From Maniola hyperantus (Eukaryota; Arthropoda; Insecta; Lepidoptera; Nymphalidae), in contig NC_048538.1 in assembly GCF_902806685.2 (NCBI RefSeq), positions 14,694,001-14,758,000 of the forward strand: a DNA stretch of 64,000 nt, written 5' to 3'. The notes beneath the pieces are model-generated. The model saw only the letters and a program-made list of their open reading frames with translations. It had not been told where the DNA came from and did no database searches. Position 1 is the first letter of the stretch. Every line of letters starts with the position of its first letter. Made by a program: the position numbers and the translations under genes. This document shows positions 44,791 through 55,969 of this stretch, piece after piece.

Positions 44791-45393
44791 TTAATTATAG
44801 TTCGGACGCCGCCTGGCAGTCCTCTGCTTGTCAAATCTCATCTCCATTTCCTCCAACACCTTAGGAGTGTATCGGACCACAAGTTTGACAGACCCAACAG
44901 CTTGTTTCAACAATTCCACAGCCTTCTCGTGATTCTCACCTTCTACAGACACACCATTAACGGAAAGTAGCTGATCACCACGTTTTAAACCTCCGTGACG
45001 ATCCGCGACTCCACCAGGGATTATTCTAGAAATATAGATAGGAGAATTCTGTTCTTTACCACCCATTACGTTGAATCCGAGTCCTTCTTCCGTCTTAGGC
45101 AACTCTACCACTCGAGGATGTGCGTGCCCTTCCGCGGCAGCGAACGCAGCGACCGTTGCTTTAGCAGTCGCCGAAGCACGGATATCTGCAGAACCCTGGA
45201 TATCTACGGTCTCGTAAACATGCTCGTACACCTCCCTAACAGCGTTTAAGAAGTCACTTTGCAATACCTTCTGTAACGCAGCTAGTTTCGTAGCAGGGAC
45301 TTCGCCACTTTGCTGCAGTTTTTCGAGGAGCTCAATAGCTCTTTTTATGTCTCTTGCCAATGTTAGCTGCTCTCCTGTATTTACAGTACTCAT
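44791..45393 (-). CDS. lin-7: Lin-7 (veli) PDZ/L27 scaffold protein, complete, intronless
   Basis: 200 residues in one uninterrupted exon; ATG at 45393-45391, stop at 44793-44791. An L27 domain covers about residues 10-68 (LARDIKRAIELLEKLQQSGEVP ... SDFLNAVREVYEHVYETV) and a PDZ domain about 93-176 with the carboxylate-binding EGLGFNVMGG and the usual GDQLLSVNGVSVEGENHEKAV. The tail is Arg-rich. The length equals that of animal Lin-7 proteins. Lin-7 joins CASK/Lin-2 and Lin-10 (or the Stardust/Pals complex) through L27, and places receptors and channels at junctions and synapses through PDZ. Most animal lin-7 genes are split by introns, so a single-exon copy is notable. No poly(A) tract or flanking duplication that would mark a retrogene was seen. 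It is convergent with PPIL2 and divergent from the exon at 46185. Confidence 0.97.
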   Translation of the reverse strand: MSTVNTGEQLTLARDIKRAIELLEKLQQSGEVPATKLAALQKVLQSDFLNAVREVYEHVYETVDIQGSADIRASATAKATVAAFAAAEGHAHPRVVELPKTEEGLGFNVMGGKEQNSPIYISRIIPGGVADRHGGLKRGDQLLSVNGVSVEGENHEKAVELLKQAVGSVKLVVRYTPKVLEEMEMRFDKQRTARRRPNYN

Positions 45394-46184
45394 AGTGGAA
45401 TGAAATTTTAATTTTGGAAAATTGCAAAACTATTGAAGTAAATCGATACGAAACTCGAAAGCGTAGCACAATTTTTTAGTAAAACTGTCATGTGTCAATG
45501 TCAAATATTCCAACTCTTGTCAATTTATTTCTGTCGGCGGCCCTACCGCGGTTGTTTGACAGCTACAATGTCACGATCGCAATCATCTCTGATTGGTTAA
45601 TGCTCGCTCACTATTGGCTACAATGCATTGTTGCAACAAGAATGGCACAAATTCAGCCAATCAGAACAATTGAGATTGTAATAATGATTGATGGAGGTTT
45701 TAGACAATCGCCCTGCTGCTTGTGCTTGTCAACTTTTTTTCTGAAGGTTTTTATCTGAGAATAAAACTGCATTCATTATAACTGGACTAAAAGGACTGAA
45801 TTCCTGCTTTTACAGGTATGAAGAAAGGAATGTAAGGTAGGTATTTTTGTAAAGTAGCTTAATTTATACTGATAATTGTCTTTTAGTTAGTGTTATTTTT
45901 ATAAGTAATTTAAAAAAATCAATTATCACATGATTACAAACTTGAACGTATTATTGTTATAAATAAAAAAATTGATTTATTGACATTTCATCACACTTGA
46001 CATATAATCAGGTGTGCCAACTTAGCAAATATGCCTTTATTTGGTTAATATTTTCGTATATTAATTTTGGTGTTTTTAAGTGCATATAAGGAGTTTGCAT
46101 CCATCGTTAATTGTTTGTTTGGTGTGAGATAAGTCGAAAAGTAACAATTTGTTTCATACTTGGTGTTGTGAGCAGTCTATCACC
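45394..46184. promoter_or_regulatory. Shared upstream region of lin-7 and the 46185 exon
   Basis: About 790 bp lies between two divergent starts. It contains the inverted CCAAT-bearing repeat (45540-45714). A CATATAAGG at about 46084 is a weak TATA-like candidate for the rightward gene. Confidence 0.4.
45540..45714 (-). repeat. CCAAT-bearing dispersed repeat, copy 2 (inverted)
   Basis: CCCTACCGCGGTTGTTTGACAG ... GGTTTTAGACAATCGCCC is the reverse complement of 29285-29471. The three CCAAT/ATTGG sites are kept. Confidence 0.8.
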
Positions 46185-46197
46185 ATGGACGACTTAG
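46185..46197 (+). CDS. Candidate first coding exon (MDDL...), 13 nt, phase 1 donor
   Basis: CACCATGG is a strong start context, and the frame ATG GAC GAC TTA G runs into a consensus donor GGTAAGT (from 46198). No downstream exon was found within the window that I could identify, so the gene cannot be named. Support is the start context, the donor, and the position opposite the lin-7 promoter. It ends in the same splice phase as the exon at 56670-56757. Confidence 0.42.
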
Positions 46198-46687
46198 GTA
46201 AGTGAAGCTGTTATTGGTGTTATCATAACCTGTTTTGTTCTGAAACATAATGACGTGTTTTATTAGTAAATTCAGTCATCTCTTAAAATAAAACATATCT
46301 GTGAAGGCAGCAATTGCACTTACGTAACTATACAACCCATGGCGAATTCATTCAACTAAACTTGGTGTGAAATTAAATGGCACTATAAACCAAAATTAAT
46401 TTTTAGGTATTGCTGTATTTATAGCTATTTGGTACAAGTTCAATACATTATACAGTACATAAATTATAATATTGTCTCATACAATTTGTTTTAGGCAAAT
46501 AAAATATCCAATGTTTGCTGTCTTGGTGATAAAAGTTATCTAGTACCGCTTAAGCGCATTGAACTTTAATACCTTTCTCTGACATGTTTTGCCTTTGCCT
46601 TTTCTAAGACACTTAAGGTGGCAACTAGATATAGCCTGATTCTTCGTAAGACCCGATGTTTGTTATTTAATATCTTCAATAGAAGGA

Positions 46688-47080
46688 AGCTCCTTCTAAT
46701 TGGAGGTTGGCGGTTCGATCCCAGGCATGCACCTCTAACTTTTCGGAGTTATGTGCGTTTTAATAAATTAAATATCACTTGCTTTAACAGTGAAGAAAAA
46801 CATAGTGAGGAAACCTGCATGGCTGAGAGTTCTCCATAATGTTCTCAAAGGTGTGTGAAGTCTACCAATCCACACATGGCCATCATGGTATACTATGGCT
46901 AACACCCTTCTCACTCTGAGAGGAGACCCGTGCTCTATAGTGAGCCGGCGATGGGTTGATTATGATGATGATGATAGAAGAAAGAGTGTAATAGGCAGCG
47001 TCTAGGCAAGTGACTATCATGGGCTGCATTATCATCCATCATGTGGCATTGCAGTCAAGCGCAAGTCTATATTTATTTAG
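46688..47080. mobile_element. SINE followed by CTTGCCTAGAAGAT-type repeat
   Basis: 46688-46973 is a plus-strand (GAT)n SINE with a B box (GGTTCGATCCC) but a truncated head. ATAGAAGGA / ATAGAAGAA flanks suggest a short target duplication. 46985-47080 is a minus-strand relic of the repeat at 322-430. Confidence 0.7.
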
Positions 47081-47361
47081 TTTATACCAAGTTAGACCTG
47101 AGTTAGACTGATCTCACTTGGTATAGGTGACAATGCAAATACAATGCAAGATACAGCCTAGCAAGGCAAGCTTACCTAAATAGCTCCTACATCCTTCTGA
47201 AAAGTTACAACTTCCAAAACTGATTAAACTGGCAATCTAATCAAGGAATGAGGTGACAAATCAGGTTCAAGATGGGAAGCGAAAAGCTAGTATCTTCCAT
47301 TTTTGTTCCTCACTTTGCTCACCAAAACATTAATTGGCAGTTTTCTTATTTTTACGACATT

Positions 47362-47666
47362 ATCACGATCAACCCATTGCCGGGTCACTACAGAGCACTG
47401 GTCTCCTGTCAGAGTGAGAAGGGTTTTGGCCATAGTCAACCATGCTGGCCATGTGTGGATTGGTAGACTTCACACACCTTTGAGAATATTATGGAGAACT
47501 CTCAGGCATGCAGGTTTCCTCACGATGTTTTCCTTCACCGTCAAAGCAAGTGATATTTAATTAATTAAAACACACATAACTCCGAAAAGTTGGAGGTGCG
47601 TGCCCGGGATCGAACCCCCGACCGCCGATTCGAAGGCGGACGTCCTACCCACTAGGCTATCACAGC
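47362..47666 (-). mobile_element. Full-length tRNA-derived SINE, minus, 12-bp TSD
   Basis: On the minus strand the head is AGCTGTGATAGCCTAGTGGG with GGTTCGATCCCGGGCACGC, then the family body and a GAT-type tail. TTTTACGACATT flanks exactly at 47350-47361 and 47667-47678. Confidence 0.88.
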
Positions 47667-47884
47667 TTTTACGACATTCATTAAAATATTTACGAGGTTA
47701 TCTTTACGCCCGGCGCCGATGTTGCGTATTTTCGGATTTCTGATCGCCATTACCCGATGGTGTCCGTTATATTGGCATGATTAATGACCACCATCGAGGT
47801 CAATCGGCCCACCTAGCAATCTCATAAAAAGCCCATTAAGGGCCAACTTAGTCCAAGGACACAGATGTTACACCACAATCACTA

Positions 47885-48670
47885 TAAAAAACCGGCCAAG
47901 TGCGAGTCAGATTCGCGCACTGAGGGTTCCGTACTGCAGTCGTATTTTTTTCGACTTTTTGTACGATGAATCAAAAACTATTATGCATAAAAATAAATAA
48001 AAATCTGTTTTAGAATGCACAAGTGAAGCCCTTTCATATGATACCCCACTTGATATAGTTATCTTACTTCGAACGTTGAAAATAGCAATATTTGTTCATG
48101 ACCACAATTTTTTTTTGTGTGTGATGTAACCACAAATTCACAGTTTTCAGATTTTTCCCCCAATGTCTGCTATGAGACCTACCTACCTGCCAAATTTCAT
48201 GATTCTAGGTCAACGGGAAGTACCCTGTAGGTTTCTTGACAGACAGACAGACAACAAAATGATACTATAAGGGTTCCGTTTTATAGTGACGGTAGTGACC
48301 CGCCAGCTCGTTTGCGCGCTATCACTATTTAAAAAGAAACGCGTCGATCCGTTGCTCTGTTGCGGCGCGATTGAAGGACAACCCAATGAACCAACAAACA
48401 AACACACTTTCGCATTTATAATATGGGTAGTGATTTACAGTCTACAAATCAGTACCCTTATTATAAATGCGAAAGTGTGTTTGTTTGTTGGTTTGTCCTT
48501 CAATCACGTCGCAACTTTGCAACGGATTAACATGATATTTTGCATGGGTATAGATAAAGATCTGGAGAGTGACATAGACTACTTTTATCCCAGAAAATCA
48601 AAGAGTTCCCACGGGATTTTTAAAAACCTAATTCCACGCGGACGAAGTCGCGGGCATCAGCTTGTATTCA
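47885..48670. repeat. Cluster of three dispersed repeats
   Basis: 47885-48285 is a plus GGGTTCCGTA-family copy whose right end is lost. 48300-48425 is a minus fragment with GGACAACCCAATGAACC. 48447-48670 is a plus copy from CAGTACCCTTATTATAAATGCG to GACGAAGTCGCGGGCATCAGC. Confidence 0.75.
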
Positions 48671-48821
48671 TATAATATATCGAAAGTTTTTAATTAATTA
48701 AAACGCATGAAATTACCATAATGTAATCTAATTACTAACTACCCTACATTCCACAAAGCCGGTGCATGTAGCATGGTAATGGCTAATTTGTTTGTCCCCC
48801 TTCCCTCACAATTAGCTTGAT

Positions 48822-48872
48822 TATCCGCCGCCGCCGCGCCGCGCGCCGCTGTGGTTCGTTAGACGCGGTGTT
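48822..48872. repeat. Short CCG-rich low-complexity block
   Basis: CCGCCGCCGCCGCGCCGCGC stands out in AT-rich surroundings. It has no coding or regulatory assignment. Confidence 0.5.
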
Positions 48873-48973
48873 GAAATATAGGGACACTCCTTTCCCATGT
48901 ATCGAGTTCTTTAGAAGTAGCTTATATCCTCGAGCTCGCTTTGCCAGGATATTCCCCCCTAGAGCCCCTTTTT

Positions 48974-49197
48974 AGGGTTCCGTACCTCAAATATTGCTAT
49001 TTTGAACTTTCAAAGTAAGATTACTATACCAAGTGGGGTATCATATGAAAGGGCTTTACTTGTACATTCTAAAACAGATTTTTATTTATTTTTAGGCATA
49101 ATAGTTTTTGATTTATCGTGCAAAATGTCGATAAAATACGACTGTAGTACGGAATCCTCAGTGCGCGAGTCTGACTCGCACTTGGCCGGTTTTTTGT
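48974..49197 (-). repeat. GGGTTCCGTA-family repeat, minus, internally deleted
   Basis: It runs from TTAGGGTTCCGTACCTC to CTCGCACTTGGCCGGTTTTTT, reading inverted relative to 12247. About half the body is missing. Confidence 0.75.
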
Positions 49198-49211
49198 AGG
49201 AGAGGAAACCT

Positions 49212-49507
49212 TCACGGACATCCGAATTCGGATAATGCTGGTTTACTTCCGGCTAAAACCCCTTGCTGTCTCCAAGCATTAATGTAAACGTATTGTTGGC
49301 CATAGTTCGTACAGCCAATAGACGTTGGGGTCCCAAGGTACTGGAATGGCAACCTCGCACCGGAAGACGCAGTGTTGGAAGTCCCCCCACTAGGTGGACG
49401 GACGACATCAGACGAGTCGCAGGGAGCCGCTGGATTCAGGCGGCGCAAGACCGTGGTGTGTGGAAGTTCATACAAGAGACATATGTCCAGCAGTGAAGTC
49501 TATTGGT

Positions 49508-49596
<89 letters not shown>
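49212..49596 (+). pseudogene. RTE-like retrotransposon ORF2 C-terminus with (GAT)n tail
   Basis: The plus frame ending at 49496 encodes RWGPKVLEWQPRTGRRSVG and RWTDDIRRVAGSRWIQAAQD, ending in ETYVQQ. I recognise this as the C-terminal end of RTE-like endonuclease/reverse transcriptases common in Lepidoptera. A (GAT)n run of about 30 units (49508-49596) forms the 3' end. It is 5' truncated. This is the best copy here of the family whose tails lie next to CD63 exon 3 and PPIL2 exon 6. Long Asp, Ser or Met frames across the run are artefacts. Confidence 0.8.
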
Positions 49597-49865
49597 GTGA
49601 TTGTTGGCCTACCACTAATGGCCGCAGCCCCTGCCTCCCTTTCATCCTTTTCCTTTCCATTACACCTTCTATATTCTTGGATTGCCTCGCCTCTTGCCAG
49701 GTACTTCTTTTCGTTTCCAGAATTATGCCTCTGCTTCCCGTTCCAAAATCACATCCCAGACTATCTACAAACGTTCTTCTTTCTTCCCCAAACTGAGTGC
49801 AGTAGAACATTCACTGATGTCTCTTTGGATTGCCACCCTCGAATCAATCATCAATAGCTCAAATT

Positions 49866-49970
49866 GACTCTCAATTAGCTCAACGGTTGAGGAGCGGACT
49901 GAATTCCGAAAGGTCGGCGGTTCAAATAAAATATTAGTCCTGATTGGCATGGCTAATATTCTTTAAAAAA
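49866..49970 (+). mobile_element. tRNA-headed SINE (CTCAATTAGCTCAACGG family), deleted
   Basis: TCTCAATTAGCTCAACGGTTG, AAAGGTCGGCGGTTCAAA and then directly GGCATGGCTAATATTCTTT: the middle part seen at 4446-4602 is missing. Confidence 0.65.
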
Positions 49971-51060
49971 ACCTTGATTACATAAATATACCTAGGTTTT
50001 GCTATACTTCCTCCTTCCTTAACCCTGACGACCAGATAAATCCTTTATTAAACGTTGTCTTTACTTTCAACAGCTTCCACCTAATTTCATCCATAATTTT
50101 GTATTTTTAAACCGCAGCTGTTACCATTTGGATAGAATTACTCCCAGCTTGAGATGGACAACACGCCTTTACCACCATAGTTGCGTCATACCACGTCACG
50201 GGCAACTTTTCGATGAATGGCGGCTGCCTTCTTGCGTGTTAGGTCCCCGACGTCCAGGGCGCATCAGTAGTCAGTACGACGCGTTTCAAACAACGGGCTG
50301 TTTTGTCTCTGAATAATACTAAAAATATCACCTATTTTCTACCTGTAATCACAGTCCTCACTAATTCCTACAACTTTGAAATTTCTACGTTTACTATACG
50401 AGTATCTGTGGATGTGGTGCAGCTGTACCTATGTAATGTAAACATTAATTTTATATAAAATTATAAACAGTTAAAGTTATAAAGTTTCGGGAATTCAAGT
50501 AAAGCGCGTTACGTTAATAGTTTGTGTGAGATAATTAAGGGTTTTACTATCGCTTAGATATAAGAGAGATACCAAGATTTATAGTATATTGTGTACACAA
50601 AAATTTGAACATTTGATTTGCCGGTTAGTAGATTTTATGAAAGCTATATAATATATTTATTTAGTTATTATTTTATTTATTTATTGCTCTTGTGAGGCAT
50701 CATTTTTTTAGGATAATTTTCTTGAGTTTTAGGAGAAGTTCAGAAAAGTTTTTTATTATGTAGTTGTAGGTACTTACCTACTTAACTCGTTAAAAATAAT
50801 ATTTATTAAAATATGTACTTAAAATAATGGACCCATTAGGTACCTAAGTACATGTTATATTCTGAGGTATAAATTAGATGAGCTAGTTTTGTAACATATT
50901 GTGCTGATTGTTGACAGTTCTACTATCCGACAGTGATTTCGGCGTCATTACCCTTGCTCGTTGTTTTGGTAATTTTGGCACAGACTCAAAGACTAGCTGA
51001 AGTCTAGACCGGGTGTTTATTACATCAATGACCTGTAAGCACCTCGTTAGTAATGTAGGC
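49971..51060. other. Stretch without recognised features
   Basis: AT-rich; I see no exon, RNA gene or known repeat. Confidence 0.3.
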
Positions 51061-51420
51061 CAGTATATTTTTAATAGATTTTTAGGAGCATATTTTTAAT
51101 AGATTTTTTACCTTTGCACAAGTTTGAAAAATCTATTAAAAATATGCTCCTGAAAAAAGCATATTACACAATTGAAAATTATCTAAATGATAAAAGAGCG
51201 TGGATTTGACCTGCAGCTCGTTCCAGCAACGCACAAGACTGCAAATTCTATTTTATACATGGCATAATCTTGTACCTATATCAAATATTTGAAAAGAGCA
51301 ACCGCCGAGTTTCTTGCTGGTTCTTCTCGGTAGGAAAGGCATTCCGAACCAGTGGTAGATGCATCCGACTATTCGTAAGTACTTGTAAAAGTTTATACGA
51401 ATAAAAAAGATTATTATTTT
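51061..51420 (+). mobile_element. Truncated non-LTR 3' end with inverted 5' part
   Basis: From about 51125 the plus strand encodes the last residues of the ORF also seen at 35803-36156, then GATTTGACCTGCAGCTCG and the 3'UTR with GAGTTTCTTGCTGGTTCTTC and GGCATTCCGAACCAGTGG. The segment 51075-51105 (GGAGCATATTTTTAATAG) is the inverse of 51126-51151. Confidence 0.75.
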
Positions 51421-52439
51421 ATTTATTTATTTGAATTTATATTTGTGACTTTATTGGCAATACCACTTTTTATTCGTGAATTATAAAATTGATTTAACTC
51501 CTGGTAAGAGTAGGACTAGGTATAATGGTAACTGGTAATGTTTTTTTTCGCCGACAATGCACTGGCCTCTGGTGCTGCATTCTTCATGGGCGGCGGTAAC
51601 CACTTAACATCAGTAGGGTTAGTATGACTATTGACTTTACATCTCGCCAACGTTTATAGAATTCGTGCGTCGAAACTCTTTAACGTCAAAGTAAAATGGA
51701 CTCGTTTTAAGGTTCAAGTTCAAGCATCATACATACTCTACAGTCAGCGTTTCAAGCGGAAATCTTATATTAAAAATAGCTTGTACTTTAAATCAAAGAC
51801 CTTCAGAATCATTTCACTCTGACATGATTTCGTTTCGACGCCTCGAATTGGCCAACGTTGACTGGACTCACTCAAAATCTCACACTAAGTAGACTCCAAA
51901 ATAAAATGTTACACGGACGGAAAAGAATGCTTGACATGCATATGACTTAGCTCGTATAAATAGACCTGAGAAATAGACACCAAGTGCTTGACCTTCCTTG
52001 TTGACACTTCGTAGGTACCTCGAAAAGGGCCCTTTTTACGGCAATTAACAATTTTCGCCATCACCACGAACTTTTCCTTGCCAGAAGTTGCCTGTTACGG
52101 TTTTGAAAGTAAAAAATTGGTTTTTAATTTTAATCGATTTACTTGAGTGATAAATTTCTTTTAAAGCGGTTTAATGATATAAAATATAATAAAAGTTAAG
52201 ACAAATAAGTTCCGCAATAACAAAGCTTAAAGCTCTGACCAACCAACCGCGTTGCGACAGCGCCTTCAATGCGGCTCCTGAAGTAATAATTACAAGGAAC
52301 CGTATGAAGGCATCCACACTGCGTAGCCACGCGTAGAACGCTGCTGCTGCTGCTTCTACTGTGCAATGTAAAGTCATGACGTGCTTCATACAGTTCATTG
52401 TATAACAAATCCCTAGAAAGTTGGGAGAGGATTGTGCTA

Positions 52440-52640
52440 TAAGGAAAGCACACTTAGATCGCCCAGTAGGAAAACGCCCTGTAGAATGCTACAGGTATCG
52501 CTGATTTGACGAAGCGAGCAAAGACCTTCAAATCCTCAGAAGACCAGATCAGCGTGAAGCAGCGTGGGATATGCATGACTGGCAGCGTCTGAGGTCGGCA
52601 GCCTAGATTTTCTTTGAGCTGGCTGAACGTATGGCTCAAT
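52440..52640 (+). pseudogene. Possible relic of a reverse transcriptase C-terminus
   Basis: One frame, broken by two stops, reads GKRPVECYRYR, RRPDQREAAWDMHDWQRLRS. It recalls the Arg-rich end plus W-x-x-x-x-DR/W pattern of RTE-like ORFs. Weak. Confidence 0.3.
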
Positions 52641-53096
52641 GGATGTTATAGAGCTCAAAGTATCTAATGCGCCAGAACCCATTAACTTAAACTGCACCGT
52701 AGATAGATCGCTTCGTGGATTATTTGACTAGAGCTTAAATCCATAAAGAATACTTACCCACTTTCACGCAACAAAATTCAGAGAATGCGTAACTGATGAA
52801 AACAGGTAAAACAACAGATAGAAAATTTACGACGAGGCCATTTTACGATGGCCATTGTTCACAGCACGAGGGCTCTAATAAGGAAGTCAATATTTGTTCT
52901 GGACTCGCTAACACAACCCACAACCCACTTACCTACGTGGCAAATGGGTAAATTGCTACGTGAAAATTACAGAGTACGAACATGTATGCAATTTTATGAC
53001 TCTTTGGCACCTTAATACTTAAACTATTTCTGTGAGTACAAATTAAATCAACTGAGCCTTGCTGTAAGTTTTGACAATGTAGCAATTCTTGATTTT

Positions 53097-53168
53097 TATC
53101 ATCATCATCGTCATCGTCTACCGACAGACCCGCACTGCTGGGCATAGGTCTCTTGTAGGGACTTCCGC
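53097..53168 (-). mobile_element. RTE-like tail fragment
   Basis: ATCATCATCATCGTCATCG ... GGCATAGGTCTCTTGTAGGG, minus strand. Confidence 0.65.
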
Positions 53169-54460
53169 AAATCCTAATTGATAGCAGGTAAGTAACAAGG
53201 CTAAACTAGAATTCCTTCAGTGCATATCATTAATCGTAAAGGTAGGCAGACCTTAAACGAAAAGGATGATCTATAAAGCATTAATAAATGCTTTGGAGCC
53301 AAACTTAAGATCAAAGGCATCTGGTTTCAGCCAACCAGTAAATAAAGCAATCGATCTTGAAAAGTATTCTAAAAACTCTACTATACGCTTTTACCAACTG
53401 AAGACACCGCACACACGCACGACATACCAGGCAAAGCACTCGATCACAGATTCCCTAGCCGTAAATTCTAATTTAGATGTGCTTTGAAATCCGGTCGATG
53501 TTGTAATTTTGTCGTGATCGAAAACCTATTTGGCGGAGCGGTTAGGAAATTCACCTGGCAATCATCAGATCGCAAGTTTGTATCCAGCTGGCCTAGCACC
53601 GATTTTTGACAGACAATTTGAAGATCGCGATCGAGTTGGAATGACGGTTTTAACCAATGTCAATGAGAACAATTTCGTGCTGGTTCTTGAATCTCTGTCA
53701 CATAAATTGTAAATAAGTCTCTGTCACCTCTTTATTCCAATCATGTTTTTACCATTAAACCATTGAAGCCTGATTTGAATAACAATCAAGTTTTAATCGT
53801 CACAAATTTTATATCACACGTTACTATTTGAATGCTGGATAACTAAATATAAGGGCATTTAGAAAGTAATCTTTTGTAAACTGTGGACATCTTTTCTTGT
53901 GTTACGTTGGCTTTTGGCCTGGTAATATTTGATAAATTTTCGAAGAATTTTCTTGAGCATCAGTTACCAGACACTTCAACTGGCCCGTCATCTTCTGCTT
54001 TGCAACCCGCCGACAAACTGGCCCGTGGTGCTCAGGATTTATGAACTTTACAGGCATTGTTTTAAATACATTTTATGTCGCATAGTTATGTGAGAGTTCA
54101 TAGTTGTAACAATTATGTAACGTCCTATATTTGTGTTGTCTGTTCAAAACATATCGTTCAGTAAGGCTCTTAATTTCACGGTTCTTTCCAAAAGTTGCCG
54201 CGTCGAACGCGTCCGGTAATACGATGCGCACGAGTCATACGACTTCCGCATGTCGCTGTCGCCATGCATTCCTTCGCGATCTCGCTATGCTCATTAGAAG
54301 GACCCGCTTTGATCTATCGCGCGCCTAGATGACTTCTCATAAACGTTGTTAATTACTTCTTTAAGGTGATCGCATACTAGAGGCGAGCCGTTCAGCCGAG
54401 AGTTTCAGTACCTACTGAAAATGTAATAAACAAGTCATAATTCATAAATCATCCGCATTC
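53169..54460. other. Stretch without recognised features
   Basis: Several short frames (for example 53266-53487, 53530-53712, 54131-54328) lack domains, splice context or family resemblance. Confidence 0.3.
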
Positions 54461-54610
54461 ATCCATACTAATATTATATGTAAATGCGAAAGTGTGTCTG
54501 TCTGTCTGTCTGCTAGCTCTTATGGCCGAACAGTTTAACTGAGTTTGATGAAATTTGCTACAAAGTTAGCTTACATCCCGGGGAAGGATACTGAAAATGC
54601 AAATTAAGTC
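54461..54610 (+). repeat. 5' part of a GACGAAGTCGC-family repeat
   Basis: CATACTAATATTATATGTAAATGCG ... CATCCCGGGGAAGGATA; the right part is missing. Confidence 0.7.
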
Positions 54611-54747
54611 CGCAGAATCGACCGTACTATAAAATACGAGAACAGAAGTCACTTTAGTATCGAACCTATACTGACGCCATCAACGTTTACAGCAGGTACT
54701 GGAAAATGCGTTGTGTTCGCCGTTTGCTGTCCTACACGGGACATACC

Positions 54748-54881
54748 TACAGTGCGACAAGGCTACTTGGCGCGTGGCGAAAATCGGAACTAACGTTGTT
54801 TGAATATTCTATACCTTTGTTCTCCAACAGCGCCCCCCTGTCAATGTCATTCAAGTGCCAAGAGAGCCTTGTCGCACTGTA
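54748..54881. mobile_element. 134-bp MITE with TACAGTGCGACAAGGCT ends
   Basis: 17-bp TIRs at 54748-54764 and 54865-54881 are exact inverses. The interior has no coding capacity; the frames crossing it are artefacts. Related relic at 1299-1454. Confidence 0.78.
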
Positions 54882-55317
54882 CGGCGGATACGCCGCGCCC
54901 GCCCAATCAAGATTCGTCGACATTCGGGCCATCGCATCACGCATGGGCAACCCTCCATTATTTAATAGGTACTTGGTACCTCTCCACGTTTCTTTGAATG
55001 AGGAGGCACTCAACGGATTTATTTTATCCCTAGGCGTCTGAAGGTTTGTGGGAGCCCTTAGTTTTGCTAGTCGAAGTTGGAACTAAATTATTACGACCAT
55101 AACGTTTTCATATAAAATGTGGCGTTAAAAGTATTCATTAGCGAGATGTTTGGATATAAAATGTTTAACCGTTATAAGATCTTTATATACTTTATTATTA
55201 AAGCTGATTTCACATCTATTAGCACGCGTCGGTTTTCTCGTGTAATCACAATCAGTCCTGAGTCCTGACATCATTCGTGTTGTGTGTCATCATAGATTGA
55301 CAGGCTGACAGCTTTAC

Positions 55318-55480
55318 TATAGTCGGCGACAGGTCGAGATAGCAATCGGGAACGGAACGTCTCGCACTCCCGTACAACCCATGCGCTAACCCGATGCGGG
55401 TGAGCGCAGGTGGGGTGCGGGTGTGCGGGGTGTCCCCCTGCCTCGTACTCCGATGGCCATCTCAACCTATCGCGTACTAT
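55318..55480. mobile_element. GC-rich foldback MITE, copy 3
   Basis: CGACAGGTCGAGATAGCAATC at the left and GCCATCTCAACCTATCG at the right, with a GC-rich core (GCGGGTGAGCGCAGGTGGGG). Confidence 0.72.
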
Positions 55481-55716
55481 ATGTAGATATTCATGTGATC
55501 ATGAATTATTGCTTGACACTTTCATTTAGCCAATTAGGTACAGCAATAAGATAATCGCAATATCATAATCACATTTTTATGCTGGCCCCCCGAACGCAAA
55601 ATAAAGATATTATAATATGACCCCATAACATATCACTCGATACTTACGAAACTTGTTATAGTTATCTGATAGAAAACATATAGGTTAGGTAGATGTGTGA
55701 TTTTGATCACTGATCA

Positions 55717-55884
55717 GCCCCCAATTGTGTAAGAATAACCATTTCATGGCTATCGCAATAGTCAAGAAATTCTGCCCTTTGATTGGTTGATTCGCTGTTT
55801 ACATTTTTTCACAGCCAATCAAAGGGCAGAATTCTTGACGATTGCGATAGCCATGACATGGTTATTCTTACACAATTGGGGGGC
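55717..55884. mobile_element. Long foldback MITE, about 70-bp arms
   Basis: GCCCCCAATTGTGTAAGAAT ... CAAAGGGCAGAATTCTTGAC ... CACAATTGGGGGGC: nearly the whole element is an inverted repeat with a spacer of about 30 bp. Partial copy at 58762-58888. Confidence 0.85.
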
Positions 55885-55969
55885 AGCTTAGGCAGAAATT
55901 ATGCGTTGACCCTTGATTTTGAATAGGTTATACTTAGAGTAGGTATGTAACTATTAATTTATTGGTCAC

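Noticed and set aside
49372..49857. Long Met, Asp and Ser homopolymer reading frames
   Set aside because: They are translations of the (GAT)n tail of an RTE-like element in different frames.
52171..52453. Overlapping Ala- and Ser-rich minus-strand frames
   Set aside because: They are two frames of one CAG/CTG-type stretch; no domain or splice context.
54706..55041. 111-residue plus-strand frame
   Set aside because: It runs through both terminal repeats of the MITE at 54748-54881, so translation is incidental.
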